Source: Methanolobus sp. ZRKC5 (GTDB taxonomy: Archaea > Halobacteriota > Methanosarcinia > Methanosarcinales > Methanosarcinaceae). From it: DNA of 64,000 nt. The stretch covers positions 1,984,001 to 2,048,000 of the forward strand of contig NZ_CP151792.1 in the NCBI RefSeq assembly GCF_038446525.1, written 5' to 3'. A program made the position numbers and the translations under genes. Shown piece after piece: positions 1 to 8,074 of this stretch. Below the pieces are notes generated by a model, which saw nothing but the letters and a program-made list of their open reading frames with translations, made no database searches and was not told the DNA's origin. The stretch's first letter is position 1, and each line of letters begins with the position of its first letter.

Positions 1-121
1 TTTCTCTAACTGTGGATTGATTGGTTCTTCGAATATTTACTATTCAAACGTCTGAACCTACTCCCATTTATTCATGAGCGGCCTGATTACTTATATCTGC
101 CGAGACTTGTCAAAAAAGATA

Positions 122-1210
122 TTACAAAAAATCACTCAGAAATGTCTGTCTTTCATCAAGTTTCTCAAGTTTTGTGACTCCCACGCCAAGTAATCTGAAT
201 CTTCCTTTTCCAAGAAACTCTTCCATGAGGCTAATGGCTGTCTTTCTGATAGCATCTTTATCAGTAGTAGCCGCATTCAATGTCTTTGCCCTTGTATATG
301 TCCTGAAATCTTCAAACCGTACTTTGATGGTTACTGTTCTGAATCTGAAATGCTTTTTGATAAGTGATACATGCACCTTCTCTGAAAGCTCGCTAAAGGA
401 TCTCTCAATTTCCAGAGGGTCATATATGTCTTCGTCAAAAGTATCCTCGGTACTTATTGATTTGACTACATCGCGTTCCTTCACTTCGCGCGTGTCTATA
501 CCGTTTGCAAGCTGGTGCATAACCAACCCAAACTTTCCAAACCGTGCAATCAAAAGCTGTACGTCGCATGATGCAAGCTGTCCCACTTTTTCGATTCCCA
601 TTTCCTGAAGTATGGGCTGTGTCTTTTTTCCAATGCCCGGTATCTTCGATACGTGCAGTGGAAAGAGGAAATTCTGCACATCTTCAGGTCTCACAACTGT
701 AAGTCTATCGGGTTTATTGAAATCAGATGCTATTTTTGCAATGACCTTGTTAGGTGCAACTCCGATGGAACATGTGAGTCTCTGCAAGCGCTTGACTTCA
801 CTTTTTATCTTTTCTGCAAGCAGTATTGCAGACTCGTAATCACTTATTGAATCTCCGATATCTATGTAAGCCTCATCCACACTTACCTGCTGGAACCTGT
901 CTGCGAAAATGCGTATGGTGTCCATGATGTTTTCCGAAGCATCCTTGTAAAGCTTCATATTCACCTTGAGGTAAGTAGCATCAGAGCACAGCCTGTATGC
1001 TTTTGATATGGGCATTCCCGAATGTATCCCAAATTCCCTTGCCTCGTAGGAGCATGTGCTTACAACTCCTCTTCCACTGCCGCCTTTTGGGTCTGAACCC
1101 ACAACTACCGGCAACCCTCTAAGCTCGGGTCTTTCTCTGACTTCCACGGATGAGAAGAAACTGTCCATGTCCAGATGCAGTGTTATTCGTTCTCTGGATG
1201 AGTTTTCCAT
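122..1210 (-). CDS. dinB: DNA polymerase IV (Y-family translesion polymerase)
   Basis: A 362-residue Y-family polymerase of the DinB/Dpo4 type, which copies damaged templates with low fidelity. The catalytic palm is visible: the metal-binding motif HLDMDSFFSSVEVRE near residue 12 and the second acidic motif SVDEAYID near residue 110. These are followed by the helix-hairpin-helix of the thumb (KIPGIGKK, about residue 190) and a little-finger region with the family pattern after residue 245. Length matches archaeal Dpo4 (about 350 residues). The C-terminus ends shortly after a QTFLSDFL-type tail that resembles a PCNA-interacting peptide. It is a single gene, divergent from the small membrane protein at 1332. 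Function is inferred from family membership. Confidence 0.95.
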   Translation of the reverse strand: MENSSRERITLHLDMDSFFSSVEVRERPELRGLPVVVGSDPKGGSGRGVVSTCSYEAREFGIHSGMPISKAYRLCSDATYLKVNMKLYKDASENIMDTIRIFADRFQQVSVDEAYIDIGDSISDYESAILLAEKIKSEVKRLQRLTCSIGVAPNKVIAKIASDFNKPDRLTVVRPEDVQNFLFPLHVSKIPGIGKKTQPILQEMGIEKVGQLASCDVQLLIARFGKFGLVMHQLANGIDTREVKERDVVKSISTEDTFDEDIYDPLEIERSFSELSEKVHVSLIKKHFRFRTVTIKVRFEDFRTYTRAKTLNAATTDKDAIRKTAISLMEEFLGKGRFRLLGVGVTKLEKLDERQTFLSDFL

Positions 1211-1331
1211 TCAACACCTATTATATTCAGGGATTTAATTAAATTATGCATCTATTTTCTTCCTGCAAGATTCATTGCTGACGGAATCCTGATATAATAT
1301 CACAGACCTTGAACAGATAACAGGTGCAAAC

Positions 1332-1619
1332 ATGTATACATATATAGCAATTCTGGCTTATGTTGTGGTTCTCTTCCTTACTTTGCGGGATGTTCGCATA
1401 TATAAAAGAACCCGACTAGACTCTTATCGTAAGGGTGCTATGAAAGGTATATTTGCATCAGCTCTCGTTATGCTCGGTGTACTGTTCTCTTTCTCTAATC
1501 CTAATCTCGGGCTTTTGGTGGTACTCGTTGCTCTTTTTTTCAATCAAAAAGGCACAAGAGAACCTGTTTTTAAAAATGCAAAAGCAATTGACCGCCTTCT
1601 GGGAAAGACAGATATATAA
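1332..1619 (+). CDS. small membrane protein, unknown function
   Basis: A 95-residue protein preceded by a good ribosome binding site (AGGTG, 7 bases before the ATG). It has an N-terminal hydrophobic segment (residues 3-19), a basic stretch around RIYKRTRLDSYRK, then two further hydrophobic segments (about 40-58 and 61-72) and a charged C-terminus. I do not recognise the family. The basic loop after the first helix suggests that loop is cytoplasmic (positive-inside rule). It lies alone between dinB and the ribosomal operon, with its own spacing on both sides, so a regulon cannot be inferred. Confidence 0.7.
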   Translation: MYTYIAILAYVVVLFLTLRDVRIYKRTRLDSYRKGAMKGIFASALVMLGVLFSFSNPNLGLLVVLVALFFNQKGTREPVFKNAKAIDRLLGKTDI

Positions 1620-1749
1620 TAAAGTTCTCTGGTGCAGTTCCAGTATTCCAAAAGGTATAAATGTAAGGGTATTTATTATAACCCGATACACGTTACTATT
1701 ATAGAGTTTCATCTTAAATAGGATTTCATATTAATAATGGAGAATTATC

Positions 1750-1944
1750 ATGGGAAATATTAGACAGACTAACATTAAGAGAATTGCAATTCGTTTAGCT
1801 ACAAACCACAACGATGTATTTACAACTGACTTCGATCAAAACAAGCTCCTTGTTACAAAGTACACAACTATTGAGAGCAAGGTTATCAGAAACCGTGTAG
1901 CTGGATATGTAACAAGAAAGATGACATACAAGCCATTACAGTAA
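1750..1944 (+). CDS. rps17e: 30S ribosomal protein S17e
   Basis: A 64-residue archaeal/eukaryotic-type small-subunit protein. The start [16 protein letters not shown] and the pattern [14 protein letters not shown]...[15 protein letters not shown] are characteristic of S17e, and the length is typical of the short archaeal form. An upstream AT-rich promoter region contains TATA-like stretches (about 1655-1700). The dapA gene begins 25 bases downstream on the same strand, so S17e is probably the first gene of an operon with dapA and dapB, an arrangement known in methanogens. Confidence 0.95.
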   Translation: MGNIRQTNIKRIAIRLATNHNDVFTTDFDQNKLLVTKYTTIESKVIRNRVAGYVTRKMTYKPLQ

Positions 1945-1968
1945 CGTTTCTGGTGAAGGGATATTCCC

Positions 1969-2844
1969 ATGTTCGAAGGAGTTTTGCCTGCTCTTGTAAC
2001 GCCATTCACAAGTGACAATAATATTGATGCTGAAAGCTTCAGAAATATTGTCAATCATGTTGAAGAAGGCGGCGTTTCCGGAGTTGTTGTCAGCGGCACG
2101 ACTGGTGAATCTGCTACCCTGTCAACCGGGGAGCATAAAGAACTGATCAACCTTTGTGTTGATTGTTCAAAGGTTCCTGTGGTGGCCGGTACCGGTTCTA
2201 ACAACACCCTTGAAGCAGTCGAACTTACTAAACACGCGGCAGATGCAGGAGCAGATGGCGCTCTTATCATATCCCCATATTACGTTAAGCCTAATAATGC
2301 CGGGCTTATCGCTCATTTTAAGAAAATAGCGGAATCTGCTGATCTCCCTATTGTATTATATAACGTACCTTCTAGAACAGGACAGGACATACCTTTGGAA
2401 GTCATTGTTGAGCTTTCAAAAGTAGAGAACATTGTCGCTGTAAAAGAGGCAAGTGGCAACCTTGTAAAAGTATCTGAGATACTTGAACAGACCGTGGATG
2501 AAGATTTTGCCGTTCTTTCTGGAGAGGACGGACTTACATTTCCAATACTTGCCATGGGCGGAGCAGGTGTAATATCTGTTGTTGCCAACATCGTTCCTGA
2601 ACTGATGGTCAAGCTTTACGATGCCGTAAACGCCGGTGACCTTGAAACAGCAAGAAAGCTTCACTTTGAAATGGCACCCTTGATCCGTGAATTATTCACA
2701 GAGACCAATCCTATTCCTGTGAAGCGTGCCGTAGAACTTCTCGGTCTGTCAAGCGGGACAATGAGACTTCCTCTTGCACCTCTTAGTGAAGAGAACAGTG
2801 TTGAACTTGAAAATGTTCTCCGCAGCATGGGGTGTATTGCATGA
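1969..2844 (+). CDS. dapA: 4-hydroxy-tetrahydrodipicolinate synthase
   Basis: A 291-residue class I aldolase-type TIM barrel that condenses pyruvate with aspartate semialdehyde in the diaminopimelate/lysine pathway. The pyruvate-binding GTTGE motif is at about residue 43, the proton-relay tyrosine in YNVPSRTG at Tyr131 and the Schiff-base lysine in AVKEASGN at Lys159. The full family length is present. The stop overlaps the ATG of dapB by 4 bases (ATGA), which supports translational coupling of consecutive pathway steps. Confidence 0.97.
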   Translation: MFEGVLPALVTPFTSDNNIDAESFRNIVNHVEEGGVSGVVVSGTTGESATLSTGEHKELINLCVDCSKVPVVAGTGSNNTLEAVELTKHAADAGADGALIISPYYVKPNNAGLIAHFKKIAESADLPIVLYNVPSRTGQDIPLEVIVELSKVENIVAVKEASGNLVKVSEILEQTVDEDFAVLSGEDGLTFPILAMGGAGVISVVANIVPELMVKLYDAVNAGDLETARKLHFEMAPLIRELFTETNPIPVKRAVELLGLSSGTMRLPLAPLSEENSVELENVLRSMGCIA

Positions 2845-3632
2845 TAAATGTTGGAGTCACAGGTGCTTCAGGACGGATGGGTAGGCTCATCATTGACAAT
2901 ATACTCAGGTCTGAAGATGTCTGCTTAACGGCCGCATTTGATCTTATGAACATTGGTAAGGACGTTGGTGAGGTGGCCCAGATCGGAACTTTGAGTGTGC
3001 CGATATCTGATGTAAGTGACATGGAATCCGTTCTAAAGGAAACCGGCACAAAGGTACTTATTGATTTTACAATTGCAAATGCTACAGTTGTCAATGCCCC
3101 AAGGGCGGCAGCAGCCGGTGTGAACCTTGTCATAGGTACGACCGGTTTTACTCCTGAACAGAAAAAAACAATTGAGGACTCAATTGTAGATAATAACGTT
3201 GCAGGAATAATCTCACCTAATTACTCAGTTGGTGTAAATGTGTTCTTCAGGATTCTCCATGAAGCTGCAAAATATCTTCCTGATACAGACATTGAGATAA
3301 TAGAAGCCCACCATAACCAGAAGAAAGATGCTCCAAGTGGTACTGCAAAAGGTGCTGCTGAAGTTATCAGTGAAGCACTGGGTGGTAAGGACTATGTCTA
3401 TGGTCGTGAAGGTCTTGCTCCCCGTGGAAAAGAAATAGGTATACATGCTGTTCGAGGTGGGGATATTGCAGGTGACCACACAGTTCTCTTTGCCGGTGAC
3501 GGTGAAAGAATTGAGATAAAACACCAAGCCCACTCAAGGCAATCATTTGCAGGCGGTGCAGTAAAAGCAGCTGCATGGATTGGCAATGCTGAACCTGGGC
3601 TTTATACTATGCGGGATATTCTTGGCCTTTAA
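2841..3632 (+). CDS. dapB: 4-hydroxy-tetrahydrodipicolinate reductase
   Basis: A 263-residue dihydrodipicolinate reductase, the step after DapA. The Rossmann nucleotide-binding motif VGVTGASGRMG sits right at the N-terminus. The substrate and catalytic segment EAHHNQKKDAPSGTA is at about residues 153-167 and the C-terminal signature HQAHSRQSFAGGAVKAA is intact. I chose ATG 2841 over an in-frame GTG at 2832: ATG overlaps the dapA stop in the usual ATGA and leaves the standard short lead-in to the glycine-rich motif. Confidence 0.96.
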   Translation: MINVGVTGASGRMGRLIIDNILRSEDVCLTAAFDLMNIGKDVGEVAQIGTLSVPISDVSDMESVLKETGTKVLIDFTIANATVVNAPRAAAAGVNLVIGTTGFTPEQKKTIEDSIVDNNVAGIISPNYSVGVNVFFRILHEAAKYLPDTDIEIIEAHHNQKKDAPSGTAKGAAEVISEALGGKDYVYGREGLAPRGKEIGIHAVRGGDIAGDHTVLFAGDGERIEIKHQAHSRQSFAGGAVKAAAWIGNAEPGLYTMRDILGL

Positions 3633-3765
3633 TGGCAAAACCTTTTTTTTGGCTTGTTCATGTGTGGCACATTTCTCTTTCTCTGTGGGCACAAAACATA
3701 ACAATAAATCATGAACAATGGCCAATCATATTATATATGTGCTAATATATAATTGAAGGTGTAAC

Positions 3766-3825
3766 ATGCGTATTTTAATGCCATGGTTACTACCTCCAAA
3801 CGTTTCTTCTTTTTTATTTTTTTAA
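3766..3825 (+). other. possible 19-codon micro-ORF with TATA box and ribosome site
   Basis: ATG at 3766 opens a 19-codon frame (MRILMPWLLPPNVSSFLFF) preceded by GAAGGTG at ideal spacing and by AT-rich TATA-like sequence (TTATATATG near 3731). The frame ends in a T-rich run that may also act as a terminator facing the convergent pyrI. It could be a gene remnant, a leader or chance. There is no homology argument, so it is recorded as a possible small ORF only. Confidence 0.3.
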
Positions 3826-3831
3826 CTTGCC

Positions 3832-4302
3832 CTAGAGTAGATTCTCTGCAATATTTTCTGATATAACCCTGGCACAATAAAAGCATCTGAGTTTCAGGCC
3901 TGTGTCTTCAGTAGTTACTTTGAATTTTGAAGTGATTGGTTCGTTGCTGTTGGAAATACAATTGGGGTTTATGCACCCTACAACACCTTCTACAAAAGAT
4001 GGGATATGTACTTTGTTCTTGCGTGTTACATTGAAGTTACGTATGATGTTGATCGTTGCATTGGGTGCAATAAGTGCTATCCTGTCGACCTCTTCAGCCT
4101 TAAGTTCACGGTTCTCGATTTTGACAACATCTTTTTTCCCATATATTCCATGGGAATTTATCAGGACACTTACAACTCCATGGGATGAATCCGGCAGTCC
4201 GAGTATTTTCAGCACAATTAACGCTTTACCTGAAGTTATGTGGTCGATCACAGTCCCATTCTCTATTCTGCGCACTCTCAGTTCTGTTTCAATTTCAGTC
4301 AT
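3832..4302 (-). CDS. pyrI: aspartate carbamoyltransferase regulatory subunit
   Basis: A 156-residue regulatory chain of aspartate transcarbamoylase. The N-terminal allosteric nucleotide-binding domain carries the family pattern ELRVRRIENGTVIDHI at residues 5-20. The C-terminal zinc domain has the expected cysteines, CINPNC around residue 110 and CFYC around residue 138. A longer reading frame reaches 4377, but the upstream part is the pyrB C-terminus in another frame. The ATG at 4302 overlaps the pyrB stop by 4 bases and gives the standard N-terminus. It assembles with PyrB to give CTP/ATP-responsive control of pyrimidine synthesis. Confidence 0.96.
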   Translation of the reverse strand: MTEIETELRVRRIENGTVIDHITSGKALIVLKILGLPDSSHGVVSVLINSHGIYGKKDVVKIENRELKAEEVDRIALIAPNATINIIRNFNVTRKNKVHIPSFVEGVVGCINPNCISNSNEPITSKFKVTTEDTGLKLRCFYCARVISENIAENLL

Positions 4303-5225
4303 TCTATTGCCCCCAGAACCAGCCCTAAAAGCGCCATCCTCACAGGCACTCCGTAGAATGCCTGCTTGAAGTAACAAGCGTGGGGTGTATCGTCAATTCT
4401 GGTATCTATCTCATTAACTCTTGGAAGGGGGTGCATGATCTTCAATTCCGGTTTCACCCCTTTCAATGTTTCCATTGTGACCTTCAGTCTGTTGGCAACC
4501 TTTTGGTATTCAGCCGGGTCCGGGAACCTTTCCTTCTGTATGCGTGTCATGTAAAGCACATCAACATCATTGATGGCATCCTCAATAGAATCCGTTTCAA
4601 CGATTTTTGCACCTCGCGCTACGATGTCACTGATTATTTCTTCTGGCATGCTCAGTTCTTTTGGTGATATCAGTGTTATATGGGCACCGTAATGGGATAA
4701 TGCATAGCAGAGGGAGTGAACTGTCCTTCCATATTTCAAATCCCCGGCCAGTGCAATTTTAATTCCTTCAAGGTGGCTTTCACGTTTTATGGTATAAAGG
4801 TCAAGCAATGTTTGTGTTGGATGATGGCCTGCACCGTCTCCTGCATTAAGAATAGGCACTCTTGAAAACTCAGATGCAAGTTGTGCTGCCCCTTCTTTTG
4901 GGTGACGCAACACAATAGCATCGACGTACCCATCAACAACTCTCACGGTATCTGCTAGTGTTTCTCCTTTGGCTATGGAACTTGCATCCACGGAACCCAA
5001 ATTCAGTACGTCTCCTCCCAGTCTTATCATTGCAGTTTCAAAGGACATCCTGGTCCTTGTACTTGGTTCAAAAAAGAGGACTGCAAGAACTTTTCCGGCA
5101 AGAAGATCTGATTTATGTTTCCCATGTGCAATGGGCTCCATTTTTTCAGCAGCATTGAGGATATGATCGATCATTTCTCTTGAGAATTCCCTCATGGAAA
5201 TGATATGTTGGTCCTTGAATTTCAT
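4299..5225 (-). CDS. pyrB: aspartate carbamoyltransferase catalytic subunit
   Basis: A 308-residue catalytic chain that forms N-carbamoyl-aspartate from carbamoyl phosphate and aspartate. The carbamoyl-phosphate loop EPSTRTRMSFE lies at about residues 53-63, HPTQTLLD at about 136 and the C-terminal HPLPRVNEID motif at about 266. The length is normal for the family. The gene is first in a pyrB-pyrI pair with a 4-base overlap, the usual archaeal arrangement. Confidence 0.97.
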   Translation of the reverse strand: MKFKDQHIISMREFSREMIDHILNAAEKMEPIAHGKHKSDLLAGKVLAVLFFEPSTRTRMSFETAMIRLGGDVLNLGSVDASSIAKGETLADTVRVVDGYVDAIVLRHPKEGAAQLASEFSRVPILNAGDGAGHHPTQTLLDLYTIKRESHLEGIKIALAGDLKYGRTVHSLCYALSHYGAHITLISPKELSMPEEIISDIVARGAKIVETDSIEDAINDVDVLYMTRIQKERFPDPAEYQKVANRLKVTMETLKGVKPELKIMHPLPRVNEIDTRIDDTPHACYFKQAFYGVPVRMALLGLVLGAIE

Positions 5226-5276
5226 TTACTACTAAAGGCATTACATGGGATATAATAGTTGCCTGATATCCAGCTT

Positions 5277-5717
5277 TCATTTTTCTATTATATCTTCTGT
5301 CAATGAATTCCAATCATCTGTATTCACATCGTTGCATATATGCCTGTTTTTGAAAATGACTTTTCTCTTAGAGGATATTGTCAGTTCCTTGAGGTCCATG
5401 ACAGCCCGCATAACACCTGCAGCCCTATCAAAGGTTTCTTTTGCCTCCTCGCGGCTCAGATGCTCATGTTCAAGACATTCCTCATATTCTTTTTCTTTGT
5501 CACTTAAAAGTTCCAGAAAGCGCTCTATGTTTCCCAGGTCAGCCTCTTCAAGTTTGGCTTTATTGACGATTTCCCAGACAACTTCATGAAGATTTACATT
5601 TTTTCCTTCGATACATACTTTATTTGGTATCTGTTCTCCTACCCAGAAAAGACATTTATGAAGTCTGTTAAGCAATTTTTGTCGTTCCTTATCAGATAAT
5701 TCTTCGCTTTCAGTCAT
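5277..5717 (-). CDS. DUF5788 family protein
   Basis: A 146-residue protein that I recognise as the DUF5788 family of methanogens and relatives; its function is unknown. It is rich in charged residues and largely helical by eye, beginning MTESEELSDKERQKLLNRLHK. A conserved stretch, HKCLFWVGEQIPNKV, is followed by acidic helices and a C-terminal part with NRHICNDVNTDDW. The frame could extend to a TTG at 5804. The ATG at 5717 has a strong GGGGG ribosome site six bases upstream and gives the conserved start. It lies tail-to-head upstream of pyrB on the same strand and is divergent from the hexulose-phosphate synthase gene. Confidence 0.8.
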   Translation of the reverse strand: MTESEELSDKERQKLLNRLHKCLFWVGEQIPNKVCIEGKNVNLHEVVWEIVNKAKLEEADLGNIERFLELLSDKEKEYEECLEHEHLSREEAKETFDRAAGVMRAVMDLKELTISSKRKVIFKNRHICNDVNTDDWNSLTEDIIEK

Positions 5718-5814
5718 TTTTCCCCCAATTATTTCATAATATACCATTTTTGCGTGATTAAATTTATAGGTTTTCAAGTATTTTGGTAGTGTAAGTATTT
5801 CCAAAGGTGATCAT

Positions 5815-7095
5815 ATCAAACCAATCATTCAGGTAGCTCTTGACCTTTTAGAAACGGACAGAGCAATACAGATAGCAAAAGAATCCCTTGAGGGAGGTGC
5901 TGACTGGATAGAAGTCGGAACGCCCCTCATAAAAAGCGAGGGAATGGATGCCATAAGGGAAATCAGGAAAAACTTTCCCGACAGGACAATCATCGCAGAT
6001 ATGAAAATAGCAGACACCGGTTCAATAGAAGTTGAAATGGGTGCTAAAGCCGGTGCGGATATTATAGTTGTACTTGCCAGTTCTGACGATTCCACCATTC
6101 AGGAAGCGATACGTGCCGCAAAGAAATATGGTGTGAGGATAATGGCAGATCTGATATCTGCCAATGACCCTGTTTCCCGCAGCATCGAAATGGAAAAGCT
6201 GGGTGTCGATTACATTAATGTGCATGCCGGCATAGACCAGCAGATGAAAGGTCAGGATTCACTTGCCATAATGAAAGAAGTTGTGGCGCAGGTAAGTATC
6301 CCCGTTGCAATAGCAGGTGGACTTGATGCGGCATCGTGCTCTGAAGCCGTTTTTGCTGGTGCGAACATTGTAATAGTTGGCGGGAATATTGTTCGCTCAT
6401 CCAATGTAACTGAATCATCAAAGGCTATTCGGCAAAGTGTTGACTCTCCTTGCGCAGCACCTATATTGAAAAGCTCTCCCGACGAAGAGATTCGAAAGAT
6501 ACTGGAAGGTGTTTCCACTCCTAATATTTCCGATGCCATGCACCGTAAAGGTGCTATGCAGGATATCTTTTCTATGTTGCCCGGAAAAAAAATGATCGGT
6601 ACTGCGGTAACAGTACAGACTTTCAAAGGTGACTGGGCCAAGGCAGTGGAGGCCATAGATGAGGCAAAGGAGGGGGATGTAATTGTCATTTACAATGGTA
6701 GCAGGAATGTTGCGCCCTGGGGCGGCCTTGCAACCCTGAGTTGTCTTAATAAGAGCATAGCAGGTGTTGTCGTTGATGGAGCGGTCAGGGATATAGATGA
6801 GATTCGCAAAATAGGGCTGCCTGTCTTTGCAACCAGCAATGTTCCCAATGCAGGTGAGCCGAAAGGATTTGGTGAGATCAATTCTGAGATAGTCTGTGGA
6901 AACCAGTCCGTAAGCCCTGGTGATTATATCATCGGAGACGATAATGGGGTAGTGGTAATTCCAAAGGAACGTGCTTATGAGATTGCCAGACGTGCCAAAG
7001 AAGTCGAGAAGACTGAACAGCGTCTTTCTGAGGAGATTCGCAGGGGTTCAACTCTGTCAGAGGTCATGAAACTTAAGAAATGGGAGAAACACTGA
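5815..7095 (+). CDS. bifunctional 3-hexulose-6-phosphate synthase / RraA-like protein
   Basis: A fusion of about 426 residues. The N-terminal TIM barrel (about 1-205) is a 3-hexulose-6-phosphate synthase of the OMP decarboxylase superfamily, with [18 protein letters not shown] and the ADMKIADTG metal/phosphate motif. In archaea this enzyme supplies ribulose-5-phosphate or fixes formaldehyde. The C-terminal domain (about 225-420) is RraA/demethylmenaquinone-methyltransferase-like, with PWGGLATLS and [10 protein letters not shown]. The first ATG (5944) would cut off the first strands of the barrel. In-frame codons continue upstream to a stop at 5767 with no ATG, GTG or TTG. AGGTGATC at 5805-5812 is a near-perfect ribosome site placed for ATC at 5815, which gives the family-like start [12 protein letters not shown] take the AUC start as most likely; the prepilin peptidase gene follows directly. 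Confidence 0.85.
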   Translation: MKPIIQVALDLLETDRAIQIAKESLEGGADWIEVGTPLIKSEGMDAIREIRKNFPDRTIIADMKIADTGSIEVEMGAKAGADIIVVLASSDDSTIQEAIRAAKKYGVRIMADLISANDPVSRSIEMEKLGVDYINVHAGIDQQMKGQDSLAIMKEVVAQVSIPVAIAGGLDAASCSEAVFAGANIVIVGGNIVRSSNVTESSKAIRQSVDSPCAAPILKSSPDEEIRKILEGVSTPNISDAMHRKGAMQDIFSMLPGKKMIGTAVTVQTFKGDWAKAVEAIDEAKEGDVIVIYNGSRNVAPWGGLATLSCLNKSIAGVVVDGAVRDIDEIRKIGLPVFATSNVPNAGEPKGFGEINSEIVCGNQSVSPGDYIIGDDNGVVVIPKERAYEIARRAKEVEKTEQRLSEEIRRGSTLSEVMKLKKWEKH

Positions 7096-7096
7096 A

Positions 7097-7855
7097 ATGA
7101 TCGAAATACTTAAAGTTCTTGCATGCATGCCTTTTTTGCTGTATGCCTGTTACGCTGATATAAAAACTCGTCGTGTAGCCAATGAAGTATGGGTCATGAT
7201 GTTCGGTGTTGGATTCATCTTCATAATGTATGATCTTATGACATATGGTTTTCCATATCTCATACGCAACATCCTTTCTTTCATATTCATCTTTGCCTTC
7301 GTATACATGCTTTTCCAGTTTGGTGCTTTTGGGGGAGCGGATGCAAAGGTGTTGATGGTAATTTCGCTGATAATCCCCACGTTCCCGGTAATTACGATAG
7401 GTTCGACTTCACTTCCGCTTGATGGAATTCCGCTTATCAATTTGTTTGCCTTTAGTGTATTTGGCAACTCTATAATACTTACAATAATAGTTCCAATTGG
7501 GCTGTTCCTGTACAATCTGATAAAAAGTCCATCGGAATCTCTAAGGCGTCCCTTCTACATGTTCATTGGTTACATCATGCCGATATCAAAGCTGGAAAAA
7601 GGACACTTCCGTATGATCGAGTCATATGGCAAGACAAAGGAAGGAATTGAATTCAAATTCTCCAGATCAGGTACTGAACTTAGTTCTGATGTTATATCCG
7701 AACTGAAAGGTTACCGCAAGGAAGGCAAAGTAAAGGAGGGTGTGTGGATAACCCCTGGGCTCCCATTCATGATTCCGATAACTGCAGGTTTTATCACTGC
7801 AGTGGTTTTTGGAGATCTTATATTTTATCTTACAATGCAGTTCATGATGATGTGA
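7097..7855 (+). CDS. archaeal A24 family prepilin peptidase
   Basis: A 252-residue multi-pass membrane aspartyl protease of the A24 (PibD/FlaK/EppA) family, which cleaves class III signal peptides of archaellins and pilins. The two catalytic aspartates are visible: Asp21 in YADIKTRRV and Asp82 in the GGADAK motif. There are about six hydrophobic segments, with the last close to the C-terminus. A soluble cytoplasmic insert (about residues 160-220) is characteristic of archaeal members. The ATG follows the preceding stop by one base, so it is probably co-transcribed with the hexulose-phosphate synthase gene. Confidence 0.88.
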   Translation: MIEILKVLACMPFLLYACYADIKTRRVANEVWVMMFGVGFIFIMYDLMTYGFPYLIRNILSFIFIFAFVYMLFQFGAFGGADAKVLMVISLIIPTFPVITIGSTSLPLDGIPLINLFAFSVFGNSIILTIIVPIGLFLYNLIKSPSESLRRPFYMFIGYIMPISKLEKGHFRMIESYGKTKEGIEFKFSRSGTELSSDVISELKGYRKEGKVKEGVWITPGLPFMIPITAGFITAVVFGDLIFYLTMQFMMM

Positions 7856-7913
7856 ACTGTTTTTTTCTTTTTCATTAACTTTTAATATTCCAAACTCTAA
7901 TCTATAATTGGAG

Positions 7914-8051
7914 GTGGGTTATATAGAAGAAAAAACCCCTGAAGATAAAAAGCAGAAAAAGGAAGATGTAAAAGAGGCAAAAATCAGTCCAATTCATCCT
8001 GGCGATTCCAGGGTTCGCCCAAAAAGACATTTGTTGGATACCTGCGAATAA
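7914..8051 (+). CDS. small highly charged protein, unknown function
   Basis: A short frame of 45 codons if GTG 7914 is used, or 42 if the ATA at 7923 is used. It has a lysine/glutamate-rich first half (EEKTPEDKKQKKEDVKEAK) and a basic tail containing HPGDSRVRPKRHLLDTCE. A TATA-like TTTTAATATT lies about 7879-7888. GGAGGTG at 7910-7916 overlaps the GTG, so as a ribosome site it would better serve ATA at 7923, six bases downstream. I do not recognise the family. The composition and promoter argue for a real gene, though the frame is short. Confidence 0.45.
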   Translation: MGYIEEKTPEDKKQKKEDVKEAKISPIHPGDSRVRPKRHLLDTCE

Positions 8052-8074
8052 TTGGACGTGAGCATTGGTTTGTA

